In this document: positions 46,757 through 55,558 of the stretch, piece after piece
Numbering within the stretch: the first letter of the stretch is position 1
Layout: each line of letters begins with the position of its first letter
Source: Puniceicoccaceae bacterium
GTDB taxonomy: Bacteria; Verrucomicrobiota; Verrucomicrobiia; Opitutales; Coraliomargaritaceae
DNA: 64,000 nt
Assembly: GCA_002729725.1 (NCBI GenBank)
Contig: PBYS01000098.1
Location: 124,001 to 188,000, forward strand
Direction of reading: 5' to 3'
Program-made: the position numbers and the translations under genes
Notes under the pieces: generated by a model
What the model saw: only the letters and a program-made list of their open reading frames with translations
Databases searched by the model: none
What the model was told of the DNA's origin: nothing

Positions 46757-46844
46757 CCTGCAGACTGTTGATGCACTTTTGCTGGCTGACAATCTTTCCT
46801 TCGTCATTGTTGCGAATAGCTTGCCATTCGGAGATTCCGGCTGC

Positions 46845-47585
46845 ATGACATGTTACATGCCATTACGATCTCTACTAGTAGTTCTTCTTAGCTGCTTGCC
46901 GGTTTGGAGCTTTGCTCAGAGCGATAGCTATGCTTTGCAGCGAATCTTGCAGCGCTACACGGAGGCTTATGGTGGTTTTCGCGATGCAGATGCCTTATCT
47001 TCGTTGAGCGTCGAAGGCACGATAGAGCAGAATGGGCAGAGCTTTGATTTTCTGATGCGCAAGAAGCGCCCTTATTCCTTCCGCTATCGACTCTCGAATG
47101 AGTGGAGCCGCGTGGTGACGGGGTATAATGGGAAGGAGGCTTGGCTGCGCTCTGAGAGCCAAGGTCAGGCCACGATCCGTGAGCTCGATGAGGAAGAGAC
47201 GCGTGATTTACGTGTGTTGGCCCGCTTTGATAGTCCGCTTTTTCGTGCGCTTGAAGAGGGCGATGACGATATCAGTTTTCTGGAGCGTTCCACTTTGAAT
47301 GATCGCAGTGTCTATGTGCTCGCTGTCGAGCAGCGCGAACGTGGTCTTTGTCACTATTTTGTGGATGTCATCACTGCTCACGTAGTGCGAGTCGATCAGT
47401 TCGATCTGAGCGGTGAGTTGCAATTGCAAATTCTATACCGAGATTACCGGGAGGTTGACGGCTTTCCTTTCGCGCACGAAATCGAGACCCGCTTGGGGGA
47501 CGAAAGGCTTTCATTGGCGAAAGTCGACGAGATTGAGGTGAATCCTGGCTTGCTCAGTTTCTATTTTGAAAAGCCGATCCACTAA
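46845..47585 (+). CDS. LolA-like periplasmic lipoprotein carrier
   Basis: The protein of about 246 aa has a signal peptide (RSLLVVLLSCLPVWSFAQ) and a LolA/LolB-like beta fold (ILQRYTEAYGGFRDADALSSLSVEGTIEQNGQSFDFLMRKKRPYSFRYR), ending GLLSFYFEKPIH. Proteins of this type carry lipids or lipoproteins across the periplasm, but it is more distant than true LolA. GGAG lies about 11 nt before the ATG at 46845; 46857 is an alternative. It is divergent from the channel gene and its end overlaps the LON gene by 4 nt. Confidence 0.75.
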   Translation: MTCYMPLRSLLVVLLSCLPVWSFAQSDSYALQRILQRYTEAYGGFRDADALSSLSVEGTIEQNGQSFDFLMRKKRPYSFRYRLSNEWSRVVTGYNGKEAWLRSESQGQATIRELDEEETRDLRVLARFDSPLFRALEEGDDDISFLERSTLNDRSVYVLAVEQRERGLCHYFVDVITAHVVRVDQFDLSGELQLQILYRDYREVDGFPFAHEIETRLGDERLSLAKVDEIEVNPGLLSFYFEKPIH

Positions 47586-48265
47586 TTATTGCCGATGCTG
47601 TTGTCGTCCAGCCCGCCTTTGAGCCGATAGTCTAATTTAAGGCGTTCGATTTGTGTGCGCAGAGCACGTTCAAATTTTTCAAAACGGGCGAGAATGCCAC
47701 GGGTTTCGAGCAGCTCTTGTTTAAATCGTCCTGAGGGGCAGAGCGTGTAGATCGCAAGGTCCAGCACATTCTCTGGTTCTTTAATACTGGATAGAAATTT
47801 CAACACCTCGCGCGGAATGTCGGCCCCGAGCCGCATCTGTGTCTGCATGAGTGTGAGTAGAGTGGGTTGAATGGAGTCTAGACTTTGCTCACTGCCGTCT
47901 GCTTCGCTCAGCACCTGATGGATGCGTGCTCGACGATAGGGCTCCTCGCATACGAAGCTCTCTAGCTCGACCCGTGCCAGCCCCTGTAAGATTAAGTTAG
48001 AAGTGCCGTCGGGGTTTTGCTTGCAAGCTCGCACCACGCCCACGCCTGCGATCGAGTAGGGGGTCTCCAATACTTCGGCATCTTCCTCGCGCTCGTCCAG
48101 CGCAGCGACTGCAAAGATACGATCCTCTTCTAAGACATGCTGCAGCATCTCGCGATAACGCGGCTCAAAGATAAAGAGTGGCATCATCGCCTGCGGAAAC
48201 AGTACGCACTGACTTAAAGTCATCAGCGGCACTTCGCGCGGAATTGCAATTTCTTGGAAACTCAT
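47582..48265 (-). CDS. LON N-terminal-domain protein
   Basis: The 227 aa consist of the substrate-recognition domain of Lon protease (MTLSQCVLFPQAMMPLFIFEPRYREML and later GVGVVRACKQNPDGTSNLILQGLARV) with no ATPase or protease domain. Such stand-alone proteins are widespread; their role, perhaps as substrate adaptors, is not settled. It is the last gene of a deoC-Cdd1-LON cluster on the minus strand. Confidence 0.9.
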   Translation of the reverse strand: MSFQEIAIPREVPLMTLSQCVLFPQAMMPLFIFEPRYREMLQHVLEEDRIFAVAALDEREEDAEVLETPYSIAGVGVVRACKQNPDGTSNLILQGLARVELESFVCEEPYRRARIHQVLSEADGSEQSLDSIQPTLLTLMQTQMRLGADIPREVLKFLSSIKEPENVLDLAIYTLCPSGRFKQELLETRGILARFEKFERALRTQIERLKLDYRLKGGLDDNSIGNN

Positions 48266-48292
48266 AGTGGCTTGGTCGGCTGGCGGGCCGCC

Positions 48293-48577
48293 TTAGTTCC
48301 ATTCGTCGGGATGTAATTTGGAGACATCGGGCGTTTCTGCTTCAGCATAATACACCGCCATGCGGAAGTAGCGAATCTGATTCTCGGGCAAATTTTCGTT
48401 TTTTTTGCGTGCTTCCTCGAATAGGATCTCGGGCGCGCGCCCTTGTAGATCGTAGATCTCGCGAATGTCAAGGTCGATCAGGCTGCGTGCGACTGTCACG
48501 TCCATCCGTGGTATCCGCATCAGCGCTGAATTGAGCGCTTCATAATCGACCTTCTTTTTCTTCTTCTGTGGAAACAT
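48293..48577 (-). CDS. Cdd1-family helix-hairpin-helix protein
   Basis: The 94-aa protein starts with a Lys-rich tail (QKKKKK) followed by a helix-hairpin-helix-like region (LMRIPRMDVTVARSLIDLDIREIYDLQGRAPEILFEEA) and the ending YFRMAVYYAE, the pattern of the 'pathogenicity locus' Cdd1 family. The fold suggests nucleic-acid binding, but the function is unknown. It sits 6 nt downstream of deoC. Confidence 0.8.
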   Translation of the reverse strand: MFPQKKKKKVDYEALNSALMRIPRMDVTVARSLIDLDIREIYDLQGRAPEILFEEARKKNENLPENQIRYFRMAVYYAEAETPDVSKLHPDEWN

Positions 48578-48583
48578 TGAGTT

Positions 48584-49267
48584 TTAGTAGCCACTGTTGG
48601 ATTGTGCTGCTGAACCTTCGCAGATTGTTTGGCAAGAGGTCCAACCGACTCCTAGGCGGTGCACACCCATGTCGACGAAGCGTTGTGCGTCGGCCTGGTC
48701 GCGAATGCCTCCTGAAGGTTTTACCTTGATGCGGCCTGCCGCTGTATCGAGCATGGTTTGCACATCCTCGACTTTGGCACCTTCGCCATTAAAGCCGGTG
48801 GAGGTTTTGACAAAGTCGGCGCCCGCACGAATGCAGACTTCTACCATTTGTTGAATTTGCTGAGTGTTGAGGTGTGCGGTTTCGAAAATGACTTTGAGTG
48901 GCACGCCTGCAGCGCGAGTTTGCGCCGCCACGCCGGCGACGTCGGCTTCCACTTCGGCCCATTTACCGGATCGGATCCAACCGTAGTTGGCGACCATATC
49001 GATTTCGTCTACGCCGAGTGCGATGTAGCGTTTTGCTTCATCGACTTTGGAATCGGGCAATTGTACGCCATGTGGGAAACCGAGCACGACACAGACTGCC
49101 GTGTCGCTACCTTTGCAGTGTTGCTGCGCAAGCTCGATGTCGCAAGGACGCACGCAAACGCTAAAAGCATTGAGCTCAATGCACGCTTTGACTGCTTCCA
49201 GCACGTCCGACTCGGTAAACTCGGCTTTCAGTATTGCGGCATCTAGGTAACGGCTAATCTTTGTCAT
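48584..49267 (-). CDS. deoC: Deoxyribose-phosphate aldolase
   Basis: The 227-aa TIM-barrel enzyme splits 2-deoxyribose-5-phosphate to glyceraldehyde-3-phosphate and acetaldehyde. Key residues are visible: Asp in DEIDMVANYG, Lys in LKVIFETAHL, the Schiff-base Lys in FVKTSTGF, and Lys in IKVKPSGGIRD. It starts a three-gene minus-strand cluster. Confidence 0.96.
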   Translation of the reverse strand: MTKISRYLDAAILKAEFTESDVLEAVKACIELNAFSVCVRPCDIELAQQHCKGSDTAVCVVLGFPHGVQLPDSKVDEAKRYIALGVDEIDMVANYGWIRSGKWAEVEADVAGVAAQTRAAGVPLKVIFETAHLNTQQIQQMVEVCIRAGADFVKTSTGFNGEGAKVEDVQTMLDTAAGRIKVKPSGGIRDQADAQRFVDMGVHRLGVGWTSCQTICEGSAAQSNSGY

Positions 49268-49337
49268 AAATGGTATTGGTTTGAAGATGGATCTAGGCCA
49301 GTTTCGTGTGATCCGCAGATAGAGTCAATGCGCCTGA

Positions 49338-50324
49338 TTAGTTGGCATTCAGAAACTCGATGTAAGGACCGAAAAAGCGGCCAAAGTCTTCAACCTGTGG
49401 CAGGTGCCCCAGGCCTTCGAGTTCCACCAGTGTGGCATTGGGGATGGCTTTCAATGTTGCGCGTCCGAGTTCGGGATAGTTGCCGAGCGTGGCTTTCACC
49501 TCTGCGCTGACTTTATTCTTTCCTAGTGCGGTGGTGTCGCGCTGTCCAATAATTAAGAGAGTGGGTTGGCTTAATTGCTTGAACTCATACACCACGGGTT
49601 GGTTGTAAATCATGTCGTAGGTGAGTGCTTGGTTCCAAGCCATAACGGGGTATTCTTTGCTTTGAATGAAGCGAGTCAGCATCTCGACGCCAGAGTCATA
49701 TGCACTCTTCCATTTGCCATCGTAGTAGGAGTCCAGTTGATAGGCGCGGATCTTTTCGGGAGTCTTTTTGAGTTCGGACTGATACCATTCATCTATTGAC
49801 TGGTAGGGCACTCCTTTTGCCTTCCAATCTTCGAGTCCAATGGGATTGAGTAGTGTAAGGCTAGTCGCCATGTCCGGATACATTAGCGCGAAGCGCGTCG
49901 CGAGCATACCCCCCATTGAGTGACCGAGCACTTGCACGTGCTCTACATTCAGTGATTGAAGTAAGTCATGCGTATTTTGTGCCAGTTGATGGAAGCTGTA
50001 TTGGTAATGGCTCGGCTTACTGGATTTGCCGAAACCTATCTGATCTGGCATGATGACTCGATAGCCCGATTCTAGCAGTGCGTTGGCAGTTTCTTCAAAA
50101 TATGCGCCCGAGAAGTTTTTGCCATGTAGCAGGAGTATTGTGCCATTAGAGCTGTCCTCGGGGGCGACGTCCATATAGCTCATTTCCAAACGTTGCTCTT
50201 GGCTCTCAAAGGCAAAGTTGGCGACGGGAAACGGATATTCAAAGCGCTCCAAGCGTATATGCGCTTGGGCTACGGTCACGCTGAGTACAAAGAGTGTGAG
50301 TAGGTGGGAGATCATTCGCTTCAT
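49338..50324 (-). CDS. Secreted alpha/beta-hydrolase
   Basis: The 328-aa hydrolase has a signal peptide (ISHLLTLFVLSVTVAQA), an oxyanion-hole strand (ILLLHGKNFSGAYF), the nucleophile elbow GHSMGG (catalytic Ser), an Asp in LIIGQRDTTALG and His in GLGHLPQVE. The catalytic triad is complete. The substrate is unknown; similar enzymes are annotated as esterases or dehalogenase-like. It is a single-gene unit. Confidence 0.88.
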   Translation of the reverse strand: MKRMISHLLTLFVLSVTVAQAHIRLERFEYPFPVANFAFESQEQRLEMSYMDVAPEDSSNGTILLLHGKNFSGAYFEETANALLESGYRVIMPDQIGFGKSSKPSHYQYSFHQLAQNTHDLLQSLNVEHVQVLGHSMGGMLATRFALMYPDMATSLTLLNPIGLEDWKAKGVPYQSIDEWYQSELKKTPEKIRAYQLDSYYDGKWKSAYDSGVEMLTRFIQSKEYPVMAWNQALTYDMIYNQPVVYEFKQLSQPTLLIIGQRDTTALGKNKVSAEVKATLGNYPELGRATLKAIPNATLVELEGLGHLPQVEDFGRFFGPYIEFLNAN

Positions 50325-50342
50325 GCTCCCAATAGCTAGTTA

Positions 50343-50381
50343 CTTTTTTTGCCAGAGCAAATGAACTCTGGCAAAAAAAAG
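50343..50381 (-). terminator. Rho-independent terminator (bidirectional)
   Basis: A stem GCCAGAG/CTCTGGC (loop of 8) flanked by T and A runs that give a T tail in both directions. It serves the small gene just upstream on the minus strand. Confidence 0.9.
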
Positions 50382-50389
50382 TGATTTGA

Positions 50390-50632
50390 CTACTTATTCA
50401 GTTTTACGTTGCGCGCACCACGCCAGTTTTGGCGATGTTTGCGAATCCAGTCCAGCAGGGCGCGTTCGAAACCAATGTCCTTTCCCAGCTTTTCGGATTC
50501 CAGCCATTTGTGACGTAGGATTTCTTCACGCTCTGCTAGAAACTCTTGGTAAAGAGTGGATCGCTGTGCAAATCCATGATTAGAACAGGTATCGGAAGCT
50601 GAATTCGGCATATCTTGTTTCTCCTCGCTCAT
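50390..50632 (-). CDS. Hypothetical small protein (80 aa)
   Basis: I do not recognise it with certainty. It is hydrophilic and mostly helical, with the segment EILRHKWLESEKLGKDIGFERALLDWI and an arginine-rich end. No signal peptide or membrane segment is visible. It looks like a real gene because it is followed at once by a strong terminator and fills the gap between mrp and the hydrolase. Confidence 0.62.
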   Translation of the reverse strand: MSEEKQDMPNSASDTCSNHGFAQRSTLYQEFLAEREEILRHKWLESEKLGKDIGFERALLDWIRKHRQNWRGARNVKLNK

Positions 50633-50711
50633 TCGATAGAATCTCTCTTAGGCAAAGTCTGAAATCAACATGGAATCTCGCCGCTGGCTAGCTAAAAAAA
50701 AGGGCTGCGCT

Positions 50712-51785
50712 CTATTTCTTTACCAGATTGTCGAGAACTTGCCGTGCAATTTTCATAAACTCCTGCGAGGCTTTTGAATCTGGGTCGCTGATGACGATGG
50801 GGATGCCCTTGTCGCAGCCAATACGTATATTGGGATCGATCGGCAGTTGTCCCAGCAATTCTGTTTCGAGACTGTTGGCAGTTTCGCTACCGCCTCCTTC
50901 GCCAAAAAGGTTCTGACGTGAGCCATCCGGGGCTTCTAGGTAACTCATGTTTTCCACGACGCCTAGCAAGGGTACGCTGACTTTATCAAACATCCGTGCG
51001 CCGCGACGGGCGACGTTCGAAGCCGCTGGCTGTGGTGTGGTGACGATGACAGCTCCTTCCAGTGGAATGGTTTGCACCAATGAAAGCTGTGCGTCGCCCG
51101 TGCCAGGTGGCAAGTCCACGACTAAAATCTCGAGCTCGCCCCAGTTTACGTTTTGAGCAAATTGCTGGATCGTCTTCATGATCATTGGGCCCCGCCAGAC
51201 TACAGGAGTGTCTTCGTCCACTAGGAACCCCATCGACATCGTGCGTACGCCGAAGTTTTCAATCGGCACAATCATATCGTTTTCCAGCTCTGGACGGCCC
51301 ATTGCGCCTAGCATGAGTGGAATCGAGGGGCCATAAATGTCGCAGTCCATGATGCCGACGCCCGATTTGCCTTCTTCTTCCAGTAGTCGCTGTAGTGCGC
51401 ATGCCAGGTTAACGGTGACAGTTGATTTGCCCACACCGCCCTTACCACTGGCCACTGCGATCGCGTATTTCACCTTTTGCATGGCTTGACTGGTGTTCGG
51501 CTTGTTGCCGGGCGCGCCCGCTGGAGAAGGTTGTTGCTTTGGCTGAGAAATTTCCATCCGCACTTTAACGTCGTCGATCCCTTCCAGGGCGCCGACCGCG
51601 CTTTTGATGTCGGCTGCGATTCGTTCAGGTATCGTCGAGTCGGCTGTGGTGATTTCGATGCCGATTTGCACCTCTCCGGCGTTTTGCTCTATGTTGCGCA
51701 CGAGTCCGAAAGACACGATGTCGCGGCTGAAGCCTGGGAATTTGACGCTTTTGAGGGCTGTTTGGATGTGTTCTGTATCTGCCAT
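50712..51785 (-). CDS. mrp: Mrp/ApbC-type iron-sulfur carrier ATPase
   Basis: The 357-aa protein has an N-terminal DUF59 (MIP18-like) domain and a P-loop ATPase with deviant Walker A ASGKGGVGKSTVTVNLA, DCDIYGPSIP and VDLPPGTGD. It moves Fe-S clusters onto apoproteins. The C-terminal CxxC found in some Mrp proteins is not visible here; the ELPIDPNIR-type end (GQLPIDPNIRIGCDKGIP) is present. It is divergent from the TolB-like gene. Confidence 0.94.
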   Translation of the reverse strand: MADTEHIQTALKSVKFPGFSRDIVSFGLVRNIEQNAGEVQIGIEITTADSTIPERIAADIKSAVGALEGIDDVKVRMEISQPKQQPSPAGAPGNKPNTSQAMQKVKYAIAVASGKGGVGKSTVTVNLACALQRLLEEEGKSGVGIMDCDIYGPSIPLMLGAMGRPELENDMIVPIENFGVRTMSMGFLVDEDTPVVWRGPMIMKTIQQFAQNVNWGELEILVVDLPPGTGDAQLSLVQTIPLEGAVIVTTPQPAASNVARRGARMFDKVSVPLLGVVENMSYLEAPDGSRQNLFGEGGGSETANSLETELLGQLPIDPNIRIGCDKGIPIVISDPDSKASQEFMKIARQVLDNLVKK

Positions 51786-51915
51786 AGCTGTTTATAAAGC
51801 AAATTGAAACTCTCAGCCTGCAGTTCAACACGAAACGTAGAATTTTCATATTTTATATAAATCTGTTCACAAAGTGGATTTTCATTTGCGATTTTTCTAC
51901 GCTTCGGGCTATTTC

Positions 51916-53115
51916 ATGCCTATGCGTTTAACAGCCCTCTTATTACTTTCAGTTTTCTGTATTTCGCTCGCTCCCCGATCGGTATTCTCTGAAACAATCC
52001 AGCTTAAAGACTTGGTGCGCGATGGGGAAGGGCAGCTCGCGGTCGCGATCGATAGTAGTGATGGCACTATTAGTAATTTGGCGCGTCGTGCTTTTAATTT
52101 ACATGGCGCTTATATTGTGACTGCTGGCGCCAATGCGGCCTTTCAAATTAAGATCGAGCCCGCGAGCGCTTCGTCGGTGCTGCTGACTGTGGGCTCGGGC
52201 CAGCCTTATACCGAGCAATTGCGCCGTACGGTTGCTGGTAGTGATTTGCAGAATGCAGTTTTGCGCGCCTGTGATCTAGTGGTTGAGGCGACACTACAAA
52301 CTAAGGGTTTTTTCGCCGGACGCCTGGCGTTCGTTGGGAAGCAACGTGGCATTTCAGAGATTTATACCAGCGACTTACTGTTTAGTCGTGTGCGCCCTCT
52401 CACACGAGATCGCTCCTTGGTGACTGGGCCTAAGTGGGCCCCCGATGGACGTCACTTGCTCTACACCACCTACTTCAAGAGTGGATTTCCGGATATCTAC
52501 CTGCTGGATGTCAATAGCGGCCGTAAAACACCCATTGCGACATTCAAAGGACTGAATACAGGCGCTGTATTCAGTCCCGATGGGCGGCAGATTGCGATGG
52601 CGCTTTCCGGCACTGGCAATTCCGAGATTCACGTGACGGATAGTCGCGGCAAAAATGCGCGGCGTCTTACCAACAACAAGAGCTTGGAAGCGAGCCCGAG
52701 TTGGTCACCCGATGGTCGTCGCTTGGTTTATACCTCAGATGCTCCCGGTAAACCGCAATTGTTTGAGATTTCCAGCACGGGTGGGCCCGCCCGACGTATC
52801 CCGACCAATATTAGTCGCTATTGCTCCGAGCCTACTTGGAATCCGGTGCATGATAACTTGATTGCGTTCACGGCCACCGTCAGCGGCGGCTTTCAGATCG
52901 CGCTTTATGATGCGAAGACACGTAGCAGTGAGTGGCTGACCAAGGGCCCCTCATCACTTGAGCCGACGTGGCTGCGCGATGGGCGTCACCTCGTCTTTAC
53001 CCAACGCAATGGCGGCAGCACGCGTTTGATGCTGCTGGATACTTTGACTCAAAAAGTCAGTGCCTTGCACAAGCCCGCCTTTGGCGATGCTTCATCGGCC
53101 AGTTACGTTTACTAG
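51916..53115 (+). CDS. TolB-like periplasmic beta-propeller protein
   Basis: The protein of about 399 aa has a signal peptide (RLTALLLLSVFCISLAPRSVFS), a TolB_N-like domain, and a C-terminal propeller with repeated WAPDGRHLLYTT, FSPDGRQIAMAL and WSPDGRRLVYTS blades. TolB links the Tol machinery with Pal. No pal or tolQRA genes are adjacent, so the exact Tol role is an inference. The start at 51916 is selected for a good signal peptide; the frame is open from 51874. Confidence 0.83.
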   Translation: MPMRLTALLLLSVFCISLAPRSVFSETIQLKDLVRDGEGQLAVAIDSSDGTISNLARRAFNLHGAYIVTAGANAAFQIKIEPASASSVLLTVGSGQPYTEQLRRTVAGSDLQNAVLRACDLVVEATLQTKGFFAGRLAFVGKQRGISEIYTSDLLFSRVRPLTRDRSLVTGPKWAPDGRHLLYTTYFKSGFPDIYLLDVNSGRKTPIATFKGLNTGAVFSPDGRQIAMALSGTGNSEIHVTDSRGKNARRLTNNKSLEASPSWSPDGRRLVYTSDAPGKPQLFEISSTGGPARRIPTNISRYCSEPTWNPVHDNLIAFTATVSGGFQIALYDAKTRSSEWLTKGPSSLEPTWLRDGRHLVFTQRNGGSTRLMLLDTLTQKVSALHKPAFGDASSASYVY

Positions 53116-53116
53116 A

Positions 53117-53177
53117 GCTTGCGGCTGTTTCCAGTAACGCTTGCGCTTGTTTCCAGCAAGCTTGCGGTTGCGAGCGG
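53117..53177 (+). repeat. Imperfect 21-22-bp tandem repeat, about 2.8 copies
   Basis: Two copies (53117-53138 and 53139-53159) share GCTTGCG and TGTTTCCAG; a partial third starts at 53160. It lies between the convergent stops of the TolB-like gene and ruvA. There is no T run, so it is unlikely to be a terminator. Confidence 0.6.
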
Positions 53178-53192
53178 ATCTAGAGCATGCGC

Positions 53193-53792
53193 TTAGCGCA
53201 GCGCTTCTTTGACCAGTGCCTCGGTGCTGGCATTTGCGTCGAGCTTGGAGACTGCCTTGCGCACCAGTTTGTCGGCGTCGGCAGGCTTGTAGCCCAGTGT
53301 CATCAAGCTGCCCACGGCATCTTGAAAGGCGCTCGGTTCGGCCGCTGCGCTGAGCTCGCCCGCTGCGGGACTGTTGTTACTGGCGACCAGGCCGACTTTA
53401 TCTTTTAATTCAATCACTAGGCGCTCAGCTGTTTTTTTGCCAATGCCTGGGCATTTAGACAGGAGTGCTACATCCGCACTGGCGATCGCGCTGCGCAGTA
53501 AATCTGTGGACATGCGACTGAGCATACTGATCCCAATTTTGGGACCGATGCCAGATACCTTCTCGATCAGGAGGCGGTAGAAGTCGCGATCATCGCGGGT
53601 GGCGAAGCCGTAGAGCGTCGCGCTATCTTCGCGATAGACGCTGTGGATAAATAGACTGCACTCTTTACCGATGGCGGGCACCTTCTCGGCGGTCGTTACG
53701 GGGATGTGAACTTCGTAGCCGACGCCGCCCGCTTCCAAAACGACTAAGAGCGGGGTGGATTCGAGAACGGTGCCTTTGAGTCGTGCAATCAT
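53193..53792 (-). CDS. ruvA: Holliday-junction helicase subunit RuvA
   Basis: The 199-aa RuvA has the N-terminal OB fold (MIARLKGTVLESTPLLVVLEAGGVGYEVHIP), two helix-hairpin-helix motifs (LIEKVSGIGPKIGISML and LSKCPGIGKKTAERLVIELKD) and the C-terminal RuvB-binding domain (LMTLGYKPADADKLVRKA). It binds the four-way junction and RuvB drives migration; ruvB is not in this window. It is the last gene of a dapA-dapB-ruvA run. Confidence 0.96.
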   Translation of the reverse strand: MIARLKGTVLESTPLLVVLEAGGVGYEVHIPVTTAEKVPAIGKECSLFIHSVYREDSATLYGFATRDDRDFYRLLIEKVSGIGPKIGISMLSRMSTDLLRSAIASADVALLSKCPGIGKKTAERLVIELKDKVGLVASNNSPAAGELSAAAEPSAFQDAVGSLMTLGYKPADADKLVRKAVSKLDANASTEALVKEALR

Positions 53793-53799
53793 AAGTCGA

Positions 53800-54537
53800 T
53801 TAATCGGTCAGGCCGAGCACGTCTTCCATGTTATAGACGCCAGCGGCTTTGCCGACGGCCCATTGTGCGGCGCGAACTGCGCCTTGGGCAAAAATCTTAC
53901 GATCAGTCGCGCGGTGAGTCAGCTCGATACGCTCGCCGTCGCCACAGAAATAGACGGTATGTTCGCCCACGATGTCACCGCCGCGTATTGCGTGCACGCC
54001 GATCTCTTTACGTGGACGTGCGCCGACGAGACCTTCGCGCCCGTGAACGACTTGTTCATCTGCGATTTGGTAGCCATCCTTTAAAATTTCAATCAGGCGC
54101 TCTGCGGTGCCGCTAGGGGCGTCCTTCTTGTGGTGGTGGTGCATCTCCAGCACTTCAGGCTCGTATTGCTCGCCTAGAATGGCGGCTGCTTTGCGAGTCA
54201 AGTAGTTGAGAGTGTTGACGCCTACGGAGTAGTTACCGGCCCAGACGACGGGGATCTTGCCCTCGACTGTGGCTAGGATCTGGGCTTTTTCCTCGGAGGT
54301 GTGCCCCGTGGTGCCGATGACCAGTGGTAGGTTCTTTTCGACCGCGAGTTCAGCGATGCCAGCTGTGACTTCGTGAAAGCTGAAGTCAATAATCGCTTCG
54401 CAGGCATCGATCTGGCTGCGAGGATCATCGCCAGTGTCGCAGGCCGATACGATTTCGGCGTTATTGGCTTCGGCGATGGCAGAAATTGCGATGCCCATGC
54501 GTCCGCGTGAGCCGTTAAGTAGTAGTTTGAGTGACAT
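53800..54537 (-). CDS. dapB: 4-hydroxy-tetrahydrodipicolinate reductase
   Basis: The 245-aa enzyme of the lysine/diaminopimelate pathway uses NAD(P)H: the GSRGRMG loop binds the cofactor and HHHKKDAPSGTA holds the catalytic His/Lys and substrate-binding residues. It starts 14 nt after dapA and ends 7 nt before ruvA, so the three are co-transcribed. Confidence 0.96.
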   Translation of the reverse strand: MSLKLLLNGSRGRMGIAISAIAEANNAEIVSACDTGDDPRSQIDACEAIIDFSFHEVTAGIAELAVEKNLPLVIGTTGHTSEEKAQILATVEGKIPVVWAGNYSVGVNTLNYLTRKAAAILGEQYEPEVLEMHHHHKKDAPSGTAERLIEILKDGYQIADEQVVHGREGLVGARPRKEIGVHAIRGGDIVGEHTVYFCGDGERIELTHRATDRKIFAQGAVRAAQWAVGKAAGVYNMEDVLGLTD

Positions 54538-54551
54538 ATTTCGTAGTAATT

Positions 54552-55448
54552 CTAAGCGTTAACGAGGCCGAGCTCGGCCAGGATGGGGTCGAGTGCGGCG
54601 CAAGTCTCTGCAGTGATGCTGCTGAGTGGCAGGCGCACTTCGTCGGAAGTGATGATGCCGGCTTGCTTGAGTGCATACTTGATCGGTACCGGGTTGGGCT
54701 CGGTGAAGATGGCCTTAAAGAAAGGGTGATACTTGAGGAAAGTGGCGCGTGCCGTGGCGTAGTCGTTGTTGTTGGCCGCGCGTACCATTTGGACCAGTGG
54801 CGATACGACGAGGTTGGAGGCCACGCTGATCACGCCTGTTGCGCCCGAAGACATAAAAGGTAGGGTGAGTGCATCGTCGCCACTCATGACTGCGTAGTCT
54901 GGGCCCAGGGCACGCACATATTCGGTCACTTTGTCGCAAGAGCCTTCGGCAGCCTTCATGCAGCAAACGTGCGGGTATTTTTCATAGAGCCGTGCAGTCA
55001 CGTCGACGGAGATTTCGATACCGCAACGCGAGGGAATTGAATAGAGGATGATCGGCTTTTCGGTGCACTCGGCAACCTTGCTGAAGTGTTGAAATAAGCC
55101 CTCTTGGCTTGGCTTGTTGTAGTAGGGAGCCACAACGAGGAAACCATCGGCGCCTGCCTTGTCGGCTCTTTGTGTGAGTATCACTGCTTCGTTGGTCGAG
55201 TTCGAGCCAGTGCCCGCGTAAACAGGGACCTTGCCAGCCGCTGCTTTGACCGAGGCTTGGATCACTTCGATATGCTCACTGTGATCGAGCGTTGGCGATT
55301 CGCCCGTAGTGCCGACGGAGACTAAGCCATCGATGCCACCTTCGAGTTGGTGGGCGATGAGCTTTTCTAAGTCAGCATACGCGACCTCGCCGGATTGCAT
55401 GGGAGTGGCGAGTGCGGTAAAAACACCTGAGAATTGATTTGTCTTCAT
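54552..55448 (-). CDS. dapA: 4-hydroxy-tetrahydrodipicolinate synthase
   Basis: The 298-aa TIM-barrel enzyme condenses pyruvate and aspartate semialdehyde. The Thr pair in VGTTGESPTL, the Tyr in LYSIPSRCG and the Schiff-base Lys in VCCMKAAEG are seen. Met at 55448 (MKTNQFSGVFTALATPM) is the chosen start because the family alignment begins there; a longer frame extends to 55484. Confidence 0.96.
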   Translation of the reverse strand: MKTNQFSGVFTALATPMQSGEVAYADLEKLIAHQLEGGIDGLVSVGTTGESPTLDHSEHIEVIQASVKAAAGKVPVYAGTGSNSTNEAVILTQRADKAGADGFLVVAPYYNKPSQEGLFQHFSKVAECTEKPIILYSIPSRCGIEISVDVTARLYEKYPHVCCMKAAEGSCDKVTEYVRALGPDYAVMSGDDALTLPFMSSGATGVISVASNLVVSPLVQMVRAANNNDYATARATFLKYHPFFKAIFTEPNPVPIKYALKQAGIITSDEVRLPLSSITAETCAALDPILAELGLVNA

Positions 55449-55558
55449 AGAGGCTTCAAAAAATATTGTAAATCGGCAGCACACAGCTGGTTCGCTCTAG
55501 CACGTGCATAAGGTTCTGTATATTCAATAGAAAAATTATTCCCTACTAGATAAAATAA

